Shown: positions 5,754-5,787 of the stretch, in pieces
Numbering within the stretch: the first letter of the stretch is position 1
How the letters are laid out: each line of letters starts with the position of its first letter
Assembly (NCBI GenBank): GCA_023151335.1
Contig: JAKLJF010000345.1
Location: forward strand, 1 to 5,787
DNA from: Thermoanaerobaculia bacterium
Lineage (GTDB): Bacteria; Bacteroidota; Bacteroidia; Chitinophagales; Saprospiraceae
Reading direction: 5' to 3'
DNA: 5,787 bases
Position numbers and translations under genes: made by a program
Notes under the pieces: generated by a model
Told to the model about the DNA's origin: nothing
Seen by the model: only the letters and a program-made list of their open reading frames with translations
The model's database searches: none

Positions 5754-5787
5754 TTAAAATTTGACGGAAACAGAAAGTTGGGAATTT
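5754..5787 (-). CDS. C-terminal end of an upstream gene, possibly an outer-membrane beta-barrel protein (partial)
   Basis: Entering the window from the right on the minus strand, one frame reads NSQLSVSVKF followed by TAA at 5756-5754. The alternation of hydrophobic residues (Leu, Val, Val, Phe) and a terminal Phe is the usual last beta-strand signal of outer-membrane barrels. In several Bacteroidota genomes, as I recall, cdd lies just downstream of the type IX secretion gene porV, a barrel protein, so that is one possible identity. Only ten codons are visible, so both the reality of the gene and its identity are tentative. Confidence 0.4.
   Translation of the reverse strand, partial: NSQLSVSVKF

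Overview
The window reads as an ordinary chromosomal stretch of a Bacteroidota bacterium, most likely near Chitinophagaceae. The evidence is a set of proteins with typical Bacteroidota look (a secreted M1-type peptidase, a DUF4340 protein, a ~430-residue cystathionine gamma-synthase family enzyme opening with PETLMMSHGY), promoter-like boxes of the Bacteroidota type (TTTG / TAnnTTTG), no convincing Shine-Dalgarno sequences, and GC-rich coding DNA with AT-rich spacers. I see no tRNA, rRNA, CRISPR array, insertion sequence or phage gene.

Layout. Positions 1-1160 (minus) hold the N-terminal 386 codons of a secreted M1-family metallopeptidase, cut by the window edge just before its zinc site is expected. 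Positions 1192-1677 (minus) encode an Lrp/AsnC-type regulator. A very AT-rich divergent promoter region (about 1678-1812) separates it from a PLP-dependent Cys/Met-metabolism enzyme (1813-3102, plus). After 50 nt with its own promoter-like signal comes a 276-residue exported protein of unknown function (3153-3983, plus). It converges, with a 26-nt gap, on a membrane-anchored DUF4340 protein (4010-5032, minus). A 196-nt spacer with a strong hairpin follows. Then comes cytidine deaminase cdd (5229-5711, minus), and at the right edge the last ten codons of what may be an outer-membrane beta-barrel protein (5754-5787, minus).

How the parts fit. The clearest functional unit is the regulator/PLP-enzyme divergent pair. 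Its layout resembles known Lrp-family regulators placed beside methionine gamma-lyase genes. A perfect 15-bp palindrome lies between the regulator's -7 box and its ATG, where an autoregulatory operator would sit. The other genes look like housekeeping or conserved Bacteroidota genes with no evident shared pathway. I did not find a convincing new multi-gene system. The observations most worth checking are the palindrome, the exact reaction of the PLP enzyme, a G-rich hexamer repeat at the start of the peptidase gene, and the hairpin downstream of cdd.
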